This document shows, one piece after another, positions 1 to 6,041 of a DNA stretch of 6,841 bases; within the stretch, counting starts at the first letter, position 1, and every line of letters begins with the position of its first letter. Location of the stretch: the NCBI GenBank assembly GCA_019244985.1, contig JAFASB010000171.1:1-6841 (forward strand). The letters run 5' to 3'. The position numbers and the translations under genes were made by a program. Source of the DNA: Acidimicrobiia bacterium. Lineage in GTDB: Bacteria > Actinomycetota > Acidimicrobiia > Acidimicrobiales > AC-14. Below the pieces are notes generated by a model, which worked only from the letters and a program-made list of their open reading frames with translations, did not search any database and was not told the origin of the DNA.

Positions 1-117
1 TTCGTCGACGGCCCCTATCGTTTCGAGATCCTCGAGGGCATCAGCCACTGGATCCCCGAGCAGGCGGCCGACGAGCTGAACCGGCTCCTGCTCGAGCACA
101 TTTCCAGCGCTGCGTGA
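1..117 (+). CDS. Alpha/beta-hydrolase-fold enzyme, C-terminal fragment (5' end outside window)
   Basis: Only the last 38 codons are present, reading in frame from base 1 to a TGA at 115-117. The visible peptide contains FEILEGISHWIPEQAADELN, the usual ending of alpha/beta hydrolases of the epoxide hydrolase / haloalkane dehalogenase-like group. There the catalytic histidine (here residue 16 of the fragment, in GISHW) follows a beta strand, and a final amphipathic helix (ADELNRLLLEHI) closes the fold. The nucleophile and acid lie upstream of the window, so substrate and exact subclass cannot be given. The stop overlaps the GTG start of the next gene, which suggests the two are co-transcribed and translationally coupled. 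The family call rests on this short tail, so it is fairly firm for the fold and weak for function. Confidence 0.72.
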   Translation, partial: FVDGPYRFEILEGISHWIPEQAADELNRLLLEHISSAA

Positions 118-2321
118 CTTCGTTCCCCGAAGCGGCCGCTGATGTGGCTGCCGGCGGGGACCCGCGTGCCGCCGCCGCGGGTGTGGTGGCAGCGATGACG
201 CCGGAGGAACGTCAGTGGTGCCTCGACGGCGACGTGCCGTTCGGGGCAGGCCTCGCCGACCTCGCGACTGGCGGCTACCACAAGCGGCCGTTCCCCGCGG
301 CGCGCGTGGACCGTGTCGGCGTCCCCGGGTTCGCCTTCAGCGACGGGCCGCGCGGTGTCGTCATCGGACCGGCCACGTGCTTCCCGGTGAGCATGGCCCG
401 CGGTGCGACGTGGGACGTCGACCTGGAGGAGCGGATCGGCGACGCCATTGGTAAGGAGCTGCGGGCCGTGGGGGCCGACCTGTATGGCGGGGTGTGCGTC
501 AACGTGCTGCGCCATCCGGCGTGGGGCCGCGCCCAGGAGACCTACGGCGAGGACCCGTTCCACGTGGGCGAGATGGGCGCCGCGCTGACCCGCGGTGTCC
601 AGCGCCACGCAATGGCGTGCGTAAAGCACTTCGCGTGCAACTCGATGGAGAACGCTCGCTTCAAGGTTGACGTCGCCGTCGACGAGGTCGCTCTCCACGA
701 GGTGTTTCTCCCGCACTTCCGGCGCATCGTCGACGAGGGGGCGGCTGTCGTCATGAGCGCCTACAACTCGGTGAACGGCGAGTGGTGCGGCCAGAACCGT
801 GCCCTCCTGACCGACGTCCTGCGCGACGAGTGGGGCTTCGACGGCTTCGTCATCAGCGACTGGATCTTCGGACTGCGCGACGCGGGTCCGTCGCTGTCCG
901 CCGGTCTCGATGTGGAGATGCCGTACCGGATGGTGCGGGCGCAGCGTCTCGGCGAAGCGCTCGCGTCCGGGGAGGCCACGGCTGACGACGTCGATGCCGC
1001 GGCCACGCGCATTGTCGCGACGCTGCTGCGCTTTGCCGACGTGCTGGTCGCGCCGCGACCCGGCGCAGATGTGCTGGCCTGCCCCGAGCACCGGGCCTTG
1101 GCCCGGGAGGTGGCGGCCCGGTCAGCCGTGCTGCTGCGCAACGAACCGGTCGACGCGAGGCCGGTCCTGCCGCTCGACAGTGCCGGTCTGCGGAAGGTCG
1201 CCGTCGTCGGCCGCCTGGCCGCGGTCCGCAATCTGGGCGACGGCGGATCCAGCGACGTGTGGGCACCCGACGTGGTGACCGTTCTCGAGGGACTTCGCGA
1301 AGCGCTCCCCGCCGCCGACGTCGTGCACCACGACGGCTCCGACGTCGACGCCGCCGCGGCCACTGCGGCCGAAGCCGACGTGGCGATCGTCGTTGTCGGC
1401 TACACGCGAGCCGACGAAGGGGAGTTCATCGGCACCGAAGGCACCGCCCACCTCACCGACCTGATGCCCGGCGCCGATGATGAGGATTTGGCCGAGCGGT
1501 TCGCGGCGTGGGTCGCTGCACAGCAGCCAGACCCGGAGCCGCCGGCCGACATTGCCGATGTCTCGGAGGTGGGCTTCGCCACGGGTGGGGACCGGACCTC
1601 GTTGCGGTTGCACCCTGAGCACGAAGCGCTGATCGCTTCCGTGGCCGCCGCGAACCCACGGACCATCGTTGCCGTCGTGGCTGGGAGCGCCGTCGTCATG
1701 CCCTGGGCCGGTCAGGTACCGGCCGTGCTCCAGTCCTGGTACTCGGGAATGGAAGGGGGACGGGGCCTGGCCGACGTGTTGGTCGGCGACGTCGACGCGT
1801 CAGGAAGGCTGCCGTTCACGGTTCCCGTCGACGAGGCCGACCTCCCTGCGTTCGACCGTGACGCCGACGCAGTCGTCTACGACCGCTGGCACGGCTGGTG
1901 GAAGCTGGAGCGTGACGGGCGTGCGGCCGCCTACCCCTTCGGGTTCGGGCTCTCGTACACGGCATTCCAGTTGACGTCCGCGGCGGCCGAGGTCGGGGAC
2001 GAGCTCGTCGTTCGGGCCAGCGTCCGTAATGCCGGCTCACGCCGGGGCTCCGAGGTCGTGCAGGTCTACGGCGGCCACGAGAACGCGGCGGGCACCGGTC
2101 GACCGGCCCGCCGCCTCCTGGCCTTCGCACGGGTCGAGGTCGAGCCCGGCGCCGAGGAAGCGGTCGAGCTGTCCATCCCGATCGAGCGGTTGGCCGTGCG
2201 TGATCCTGAACGGCACGCGTGGCGGGTTGAGCCCGGGACCTATGTCCTCGACGTGGCCCGTCACGCCGCTGACGCCGCGGCCCACCGCGTGACCGTGGAG
2301 GTCAAGCCTCCGGCAGGGTGA
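114..2321 (+). CDS. Glycoside hydrolase family 3 protein (beta-glucosidase-like)
   Basis: 735 residues, predicted to hydrolyse beta-glycosides by the retaining mechanism of family GH3. The N-terminal TIM-barrel domain (about 40-305) shows DGPRGV (78-83), NVLRHPAWGR and YGEDP (130-148), KHFACN (171-176) and VISDW with the nucleophile Asp249. The C-terminal alpha/beta sandwich (about 335-610) contains NLGDGGSSDVWAP (373-385) and GMEGGRGLADVL (545-556). A fibronectin III-like domain follows (about 625-717: RNAGSRRGSEVVQVY, then the PGTYVLDV strand). There is no PA14 insert. No signal peptide is visible, so a cytoplasmic enzyme acting on imported or intracellular glycosides is inferred. The canonical acid/base motif (E-G-x-D-R) is split: acidic residues at 434-437 and 442 are separated from GGDR (491-494) by an acidic insert. 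The GTG start at 114 overlaps the upstream stop. An internal ATG at 195 is the alternative, giving 708 residues; neither has a strong ribosome binding site. The substrate is not determinable. Confidence 0.93.
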   Translation: MTSFPEAAADVAAGGDPRAAAAGVVAAMTPEERQWCLDGDVPFGAGLADLATGGYHKRPFPAARVDRVGVPGFAFSDGPRGVVIGPATCFPVSMARGATWDVDLEERIGDAIGKELRAVGADLYGGVCVNVLRHPAWGRAQETYGEDPFHVGEMGAALTRGVQRHAMACVKHFACNSMENARFKVDVAVDEVALHEVFLPHFRRIVDEGAAVVMSAYNSVNGEWCGQNRALLTDVLRDEWGFDGFVISDWIFGLRDAGPSLSAGLDVEMPYRMVRAQRLGEALASGEATADDVDAAATRIVATLLRFADVLVAPRPGADVLACPEHRALAREVAARSAVLLRNEPVDARPVLPLDSAGLRKVAVVGRLAAVRNLGDGGSSDVWAPDVVTVLEGLREALPAADVVHHDGSDVDAAAATAAEADVAIVVVGYTRADEGEFIGTEGTAHLTDLMPGADDEDLAERFAAWVAAQQPDPEPPADIADVSEVGFATGGDRTSLRLHPEHEALIASVAAANPRTIVAVVAGSAVVMPWAGQVPAVLQSWYSGMEGGRGLADVLVGDVDASGRLPFTVPVDEADLPAFDRDADAVVYDRWHGWWKLERDGRAAAYPFGFGLSYTAFQLTSAAAEVGDELVVRASVRNAGSRRGSEVVQVYGGHENAAGTGRPARRLLAFARVEVEPGAEEAVELSIPIERLAVRDPERHAWRVEPGTYVLDVARHAADAAAHRVTVEVKPPAG
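2302..2321. other. Tail-to-tail overlap of the GH3 and kinase genes
   Basis: The GH3 stop (TGA, 2319-2321) lies 20 bp beyond the kinase stop (TGA on the minus strand at 2304-2302), so the last codons of both genes are read from the same DNA on opposite strands. There is no intergenic space and no visible terminator hairpin. Transcripts from the two convergent units must end inside the opposing gene or run antisense to it. Confidence 0.85.
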
Positions 2322-3762
2322 GTCCTTCTTCGGCTGCCTTCTTGGCGACCGCTTCGGGGAAGAGATTCTTCACGAGGAAGATGTCGCGGATCATCACGTA
2401 GTCAGGCGCCAGGACCTTGGCGTAGCGCTCGAAGTACATGAGCTGCTTGGTGACGAGGACGAGCTCCTTCGGCGACTGGGCGCCGAACTGTTCGGCCATC
2501 TCAAGCTGCTGCTTCATCAGCTCGCCGAGGCTGACCTCGCCGATGGTGAGGCTGAGCATCGGTTCCATCACCATCTTGATCTGCTCGGCCACGACCTCGT
2601 CGGCGCCGATCGACTCCGGGACGATGCCGAGCTTCTTCCACGCGCGGACGATGCGGGTGAAGTCGTTGTCGATCATCATCGTGTAGATGGCGTCGCGCAT
2701 CGCCTCGCGGTACTCCTGCGGGAGGTCGCCCATGATCCCGAAGTCGAGGTAGGCGGCCCGGTCGTCCTCGAGCAGCCACAGGTTGCCGGCGTGTACGTCG
2801 CCGTGGAAGGGACCGTGGGTGAGGGCGGCCTCCATCCAGACCTTCACGCCGCGCCGCAGCATGAGCTCGCCGTCGATGCCGCGCCGCTCGACCTCCTGGA
2901 AGTCGTCGAGTGGCGTGCCGTACATGCGCTCCATGCAGATGACGCGCGGACCGCAGTAGTCCCAGTACACCTCGGGGGCGGTCACCCACTTGTTGTCGCC
3001 AAAGAATGGAATGTTGTCGCGGAACTTCGATTGCCGGTACGCCTCGAGCGCCGAGTTCAGCTCCTGGTTTGTGACCGAGTGCAGGTCCTCGATGACGCCC
3101 TGGGTGTTGGCCAGGCGTCCGGCCTTGGTGTGCATCAGCAGCTTGGCGATGCGGTACATGATCCGGAGGTCCCGGTTCATGCGGGCCTTGATGTCGGGGC
3201 GCTGCACCTTGAGCACGGCCGGGCGACCGTCGAGGAGCACGCACGCGTGCACCTGGGCGATCGACGCAGCAGACAGTGGGGTGTCGTCGAACGACCGGAA
3301 GACCTGGTGCACAGCGCGGCCGAGGTCTTCGCACACGATGCGGCGGGCCGTCTCGGCGGGGAATGGCGGCACCTCGTCGAGGAAGCGGAGACAGGCGTCG
3401 GCCAGCGGGCGGGGAAACAGGCCGGGCGACGAGGCGACCAGCTGGCCGAGCTTGACGAACGTCGGGCCGAGCAGCTCGAAGGCCTGCACGAGACCCTCGG
3501 AGAGCTCGGTCGCCCAGGAACGCCCGCGCTTGGCGACAACCCGGCCGAGGGTGCGGATGAGGACGAGAACGAAGACGAGCCAGATCTCGACCATGTGCCG
3601 GACCTCGCGCAGCCCAAAGGCGGTGAGCGAGGGGGCATCGACTTCGAGCGCTGCAGGGGGCGGCCCGCCGGCGTAGGGCCCGCGGAAGGTAATGGGGTGC
3701 TTTACCTCGGCGGGAATCGTCTCGGGTGTGTTGGCCGGGCCGGCGGGTTCGAGAATCGCCAC
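2302..3762 (-). CDS. AarF/ABC1/UbiB-family atypical protein kinase
   Basis: 486 residues from GTG at 3762, ending in TGA at 2304-2302. It belongs to the ABC1/ADCK/UbiB atypical kinase family, whose members support quinone biosynthesis or lipid homeostasis, probably by ATP hydrolysis at the membrane. Family marks in order: KLGQ in the N-terminal extension (104-107), the Ala-rich loop AASIAQVH (165-172), VLKVQRP with the ATP-binding Lys185, a Glu-rich helix around 234-240, the catalytic loop HGDVHAGN (320-327, Asp322 and Asn327), and the metal-binding DFG (340-342). A hydrophobic stretch (VEIWLVFVLVLI, 58-69) could anchor or associate with the membrane. The C-terminal transmembrane pair of E. 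coli UbiB is absent. The start is uncertain: GTG 3762 gives an unusual Pro/Ala-rich 56-residue leader, while ATG at 3594 (430 residues) has a GAGG eight bases upstream. The GTG was preferred because third-position GC remains high (about 80%) through the leader. The physiological substrate is unknown. Confidence 0.9.
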   Translation of the reverse strand: MAILEPAGPANTPETIPAEVKHPITFRGPYAGGPPPAALEVDAPSLTAFGLREVRHMVEIWLVFVLVLIRTLGRVVAKRGRSWATELSEGLVQAFELLGPTFVKLGQLVASSPGLFPRPLADACLRFLDEVPPFPAETARRIVCEDLGRAVHQVFRSFDDTPLSAASIAQVHACVLLDGRPAVLKVQRPDIKARMNRDLRIMYRIAKLLMHTKAGRLANTQGVIEDLHSVTNQELNSALEAYRQSKFRDNIPFFGDNKWVTAPEVYWDYCGPRVICMERMYGTPLDDFQEVERRGIDGELMLRRGVKVWMEAALTHGPFHGDVHAGNLWLLEDDRAAYLDFGIMGDLPQEYREAMRDAIYTMMIDNDFTRIVRAWKKLGIVPESIGADEVVAEQIKMVMEPMLSLTIGEVSLGELMKQQLEMAEQFGAQSPKELVLVTKQLMYFERYAKVLAPDYVMIRDIFLVKNLFPEAVAKKAAEEGLTLPEA

Positions 3763-3780
3763 GGTGTCAGACTGCCATTG
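3595..3780. other. Divergent start region between the kinase and acyl-CoA dehydrogenase genes
   Basis: The promoters of the two divergent genes should lie here or just inside the flanking coding regions. If the kinase starts at GTG 3762, only 18 bp (3763-3780) separate the two start codons. If it starts at ATG 3594, the whole 186 bp are intergenic. I found no convincing -35/-10 pair, no TANNNT box 6-12 bases before ATG 3781, no clear operator palindrome and no riboswitch-like structure. The stretch is GC-rich and behaves much like coding sequence in the kinase frame. Confidence 0.4.
3603..3606 (-). promoter_or_regulatory. Possible ribosome binding site for the shorter kinase start
   Basis: Read on the minus strand, GAGG lies eight bases upstream of an in-frame ATG at 3594-3592. 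If used, the kinase would be 430 residues and begin with MVEIWLVF, at the hydrophobic segment. The upstream GTG at 3762 has only a weak purine stretch (GGCAG). The motif is short and also codes in frame within the longer reading, so it could be chance. Confidence 0.35.
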
Positions 3781-4932
3781 ATGTCCCAACCGATCACACT
3801 CAGCGCCGAGCAACAGGAGTTCCGCGCCGCCGTCCGCCAATTCGCCGAGAACAAGATCGCGCCGCGGGCCGCCGAGCTCGACCGCACCGCGGCGTACTCC
3901 TGGGAGAACTTCGCCGACTGCCGGGCGATGGAGCTGCCGGCGCTGGGCATTCCCGTCGAGTACGGCGGCTCGGGTGCTGACAGCACGACCCAGGCGATCA
4001 TGGTCGAGGAGCTGGCCCGGGTGTGCGCGTCGACGGCGTTGACGATCCTCATCTCCCGACTGGCGACGATCCCGATTCTCAACTGGGGCTCCGACGCACT
4101 GAAGCAGCGGTACGTGCCGCGCATCGCGTCCGGTGAGGCGCAGGGTTCGTACTGCCTGTCTGAGCCAGGGGCGGGTTCCGACGTTGCGTCGATGCAGGCG
4201 CGTGCGGTGCGCGACGGCGACTCGTACGTGCTGTCGGGCATGAAGTCCTGGATCACCAACGCCGGCGTCAGCGACATCTACATCGTGTTCGCCAAGACCG
4301 ACCCCGACGCCGGCAGCCGAGGCATCTCGTGTTTCGTCGTGGAGCGCGACTTCGGGCTGACGTTCGGGAAGATGGAAGACAAGCTCGGCGTGCGCGGCAG
4401 CCCGACCGGCGAGGTCATCCTCGAGGGCGCGCGCGTCCCGGTCGAGAACCGCATCGGATCTGAAGGCGAGGGGTTCTCCATCGCCATGAACACGTTGAAC
4501 CGCAGCCGGCCCACGATCGGGGCCCAGGCCGTCGGCATCGCCCAGGGTGCCATCGACCAAGCCGTCGAGTACGTGAAGACTCGTGAGCAGTTCGGCCGGC
4601 CGATCGCCGACCTTCAGGGGCTGCAGTTCATGCTCGCAGACATGGCGATGAAGACCGAAGCGGCTCGCGGTCTCGTGTATCGGGCCACGGCCCTGATCGA
4701 CGAGGGTGATCCGAGCGGCGAGCTCCCGAAGATCGGCGCCATGGCGAAGTGCATGGCCTCGGACACCGCGATGGAGGTCACGACCAACGCCATCCAGCTG
4801 CTCGGTGGCTACGGCTACGTCAAGGACTTCCCGATGGAGCGCTACTTCCGGGACGCCAAGGTCACCCAGATCTACGAGGGGACCAACCAGGTGCAGCGGG
4901 TCGTGATCGCCCGCCGCTTGCTGAGCTCGTAA
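3781..4932 (+). CDS. Acyl-CoA dehydrogenase (FAD-dependent)
   Basis: 383 residues, the normal length for the family. It is predicted to oxidise an acyl-CoA to the 2,3-enoyl-CoA with FAD and pass electrons to electron-transferring flavoprotein, as in beta-oxidation or branched-chain acid breakdown. The N-terminal helical domain (SAEQQEFRAAVRQFAENKIAP) is followed by the flavin/substrate-binding signature YCLSEPGAGSD (124-134), KSWITNA (155-161), and the C-terminal signature LGGYGYVKDFPMERYFRD (341-358). YEGTNQVQR places the likely catalytic base at Glu366, the position used by short/medium-chain dehydrogenases. TREQFGRPI (267-275) is the usual FAD-contact stretch. ATG 3781 gives the expected N-terminus, although no Shine-Dalgarno sequence precedes it. 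The gene is divergent from the kinase and is followed after 12 bp by mscR. Acyl chain length cannot be predicted confidently. Confidence 0.95.
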   Translation: MSQPITLSAEQQEFRAAVRQFAENKIAPRAAELDRTAAYSWENFADCRAMELPALGIPVEYGGSGADSTTQAIMVEELARVCASTALTILISRLATIPILNWGSDALKQRYVPRIASGEAQGSYCLSEPGAGSDVASMQARAVRDGDSYVLSGMKSWITNAGVSDIYIVFAKTDPDAGSRGISCFVVERDFGLTFGKMEDKLGVRGSPTGEVILEGARVPVENRIGSEGEGFSIAMNTLNRSRPTIGAQAVGIAQGAIDQAVEYVKTREQFGRPIADLQGLQFMLADMAMKTEAARGLVYRATALIDEGDPSGELPKIGAMAKCMASDTAMEVTTNAIQLLGGYGYVKDFPMERYFRDAKVTQIYEGTNQVQRVVIARRLLSS

Positions 4933-4937
4933 GGAGG
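4931..4937 (+). promoter_or_regulatory. Ribosome binding site of mscR
   Basis: AAGGAGG, a near-perfect complement to the 16S rRNA tail, lies seven bases before the GTG at 4945. Its first two bases are part of the TAA stop of the acyl-CoA dehydrogenase gene. This fixes the mscR start despite the GTG codon and supports translation from a shared transcript. Confidence 0.88.
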
Positions 4938-4944
4938 ACTGCAC

Positions 4945-6030
4945 GTGCCGCACGAAGTTCGGGGCGTGGTGTCGGTCGGGAAGGGCAAGCCGGTGGAGCT
5001 CGCCGCCATCCGCGTGCCCGACCCCGGGCCCGGCGAGGCGCTGGTCCGGGTGCAGGCGTGCGGCGTCTGCCACACCGACCTCCACTACCGGGAGGGCGCG
5101 ATCAACGACGACTTTCCCTTCCTGCTGGGCCACGAGGCGGCCGGGACCGTCGAGGCGGTCGGTTCGGGCGTGACCGGCCTGGAGCCGGGCGACTACGTCG
5201 TGCTGGCGTGGCGGGCGCCGTGTGGTGTGTGCCGCTCCTGCCGGCGCGGGCGCCCGTGGTACTGCTTCGACAGCCTGAATGCAGTGCAACGCATGACGCT
5301 GCTCGACGGCACGCCGCTCTCGCCGGCGTTGGGAATCGGTGCGTTCGCCGACAAGACGCTCGTTGCCGCCGGCCAGGCCGTCAAGGTCGATCCCGCAGCC
5401 CGGCCGGAGGCCGCCGGTCTCATCGGCTGTGGTGTCATGGCGGGCTTCGGCGCGGCGGCGAACACCGCCGGTGTCTCGCGCGGCGACACCGTCGCCGTCA
5501 TCGGCTGTGGTGGCGTCGGCAACGCCGCGATCGCGGCGTCGTCGTTGGCGGGCGCCCGGAAGGTCATCGCCGTCGACGTCGACGGTCGGAAGCTGGAGTG
5601 GGCTCGCGGGTTCGGCGCCACCGACGTCGTCGACGCCTCGTCGGTCGATGCGGTCGAGGCCATCAAGTCGCTGACCGACGGCAACGGTGCCGACGTCGTC
5701 ATCGAAGCGGTCGGCCGACCCGAGACGTGGAAGCAGGCGTTCTTCGCTCGCGACCTGGCCGGGGTAGTCGTGCAGGTCGGTGTGCCCGCCCCCGACATGA
5801 CCGTCGAGCTGCCGCTGATCGAGCTGTTCGGCCGGGGCGGCGCCCTGAAGTCGTCGTGGTACGGCGACTGCCTGCCCTCGCGCGATTTTCCGATGCTCAT
5901 CGACCTGTACCTGCGCGGCAAGCTCGACCTCGACGGCTTCGTCTCCGAGACGATCGCCCTCGACCAGGTCGAAGAGGCCTTCGAGAAGATGGAGCGTGGC
6001 GAGGTGCTGCGCTCCGTTGTCGTCCTGTAG
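4945..6030 (+). CDS. mscR: S-(hydroxymethyl)mycothiol dehydrogenase / S-nitrosomycothiol reductase
   Basis: 361-residue zinc-dependent medium-chain dehydrogenase. By recall, it aligns over its whole length with the Mycobacterium tuberculosis MscR/AdhE2 type, including the distinctive segments CGVCHTDLHYREGAINDDFP, ALGIGAFADKTLV, FARDLAGVVVQVGVP and GGALKSSWYGDCLPSRDFP. The enzyme oxidises the formaldehyde adduct of mycothiol with NAD and can reduce S-nitrosomycothiol. Catalytic zinc ligands are likely Cys42, His63/Glu64 and Cys162. The structural zinc site is Cys93, Cys96, Cys99 and Cys107. The Rossmann motif GCGGVG (187-192) precedes Asp211, which favours NAD over NADP. The GTG start has a textbook AAGGAGG seven bases upstream, overlapping the acyl-CoA dehydrogenase stop, so the two are probably one operon. 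A general alcohol dehydrogenase role remains possible, because MscR homologues within the class are hard to separate by sequence. The enzyme is cytoplasmic. Confidence 0.9.
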   Translation: MPHEVRGVVSVGKGKPVELAAIRVPDPGPGEALVRVQACGVCHTDLHYREGAINDDFPFLLGHEAAGTVEAVGSGVTGLEPGDYVVLAWRAPCGVCRSCRRGRPWYCFDSLNAVQRMTLLDGTPLSPALGIGAFADKTLVAAGQAVKVDPAARPEAAGLIGCGVMAGFGAAANTAGVSRGDTVAVIGCGGVGNAAIAASSLAGARKVIAVDVDGRKLEWARGFGATDVVDASSVDAVEAIKSLTDGNGADVVIEAVGRPETWKQAFFARDLAGVVVQVGVPAPDMTVELPLIELFGRGGALKSSWYGDCLPSRDFPMLIDLYLRGKLDLDGFVSETIALDQVEEAFEKMERGEVLRSVVVL

Positions 6031-6036
6031 CAGGAG
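6031..6036 (+). promoter_or_regulatory. Ribosome binding site of the lipase gene
   Basis: CAGGAG directly follows the mscR stop and sits five bases before GTG 6042. No comparable site precedes the alternative GTG at 6066, so this decides the preferred start. With only 11 bp between the genes there is no room for a separate terminator and promoter, which supports one operon. Confidence 0.7.
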
Positions 6037-6041
6037 CGAGT

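Noticed and set aside
15..1091. Minus-strand open frame of 358 codons within the GH3 gene.
   Set aside because: It is compositionally an antisense shadow with no motif. The plus strand carries all GH3 N-terminal domain motifs in one frame.
2302..3762. Possible truncation of the kinase, because no C-terminal transmembrane helices are present.
   Set aside because: All kinase motifs are present and the tail (DYVMIRDIFLVKNLFPEAVAKKAAEEG) looks like a natural ending. Many family members lack the E. coli-type membrane pair.
2791..3780. Plus-strand open frame running through the antisense of the kinase into the acyl-CoA dehydrogenase.
   Set aside because: It has no domain upstream of MSQPITLSAEQQ, the family N-terminus matches ATG 3781, and the opposite strand codes for a full kinase.
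3721..3780. Weak promoter-like words (TTGGCC, then GAGAAT) before the acyl-CoA dehydrogenase.
   Set aside because: The spacing of 14 bp and the poor match to consensus make this no better than chance in GC-rich sequence.
3763..5289. The kinase frame stays open on the minus strand far upstream, to 5289, antisense to the acyl-CoA dehydrogenase and mscR, which would suggest a 995-residue fusion protein.
   Set aside because: The extra sequence has no recognisable domain, is rich in His/Arg/Asp/Val as expected for the antisense of high-GC genes, and lies over two clear plus-strand genes with intact catalytic motifs.
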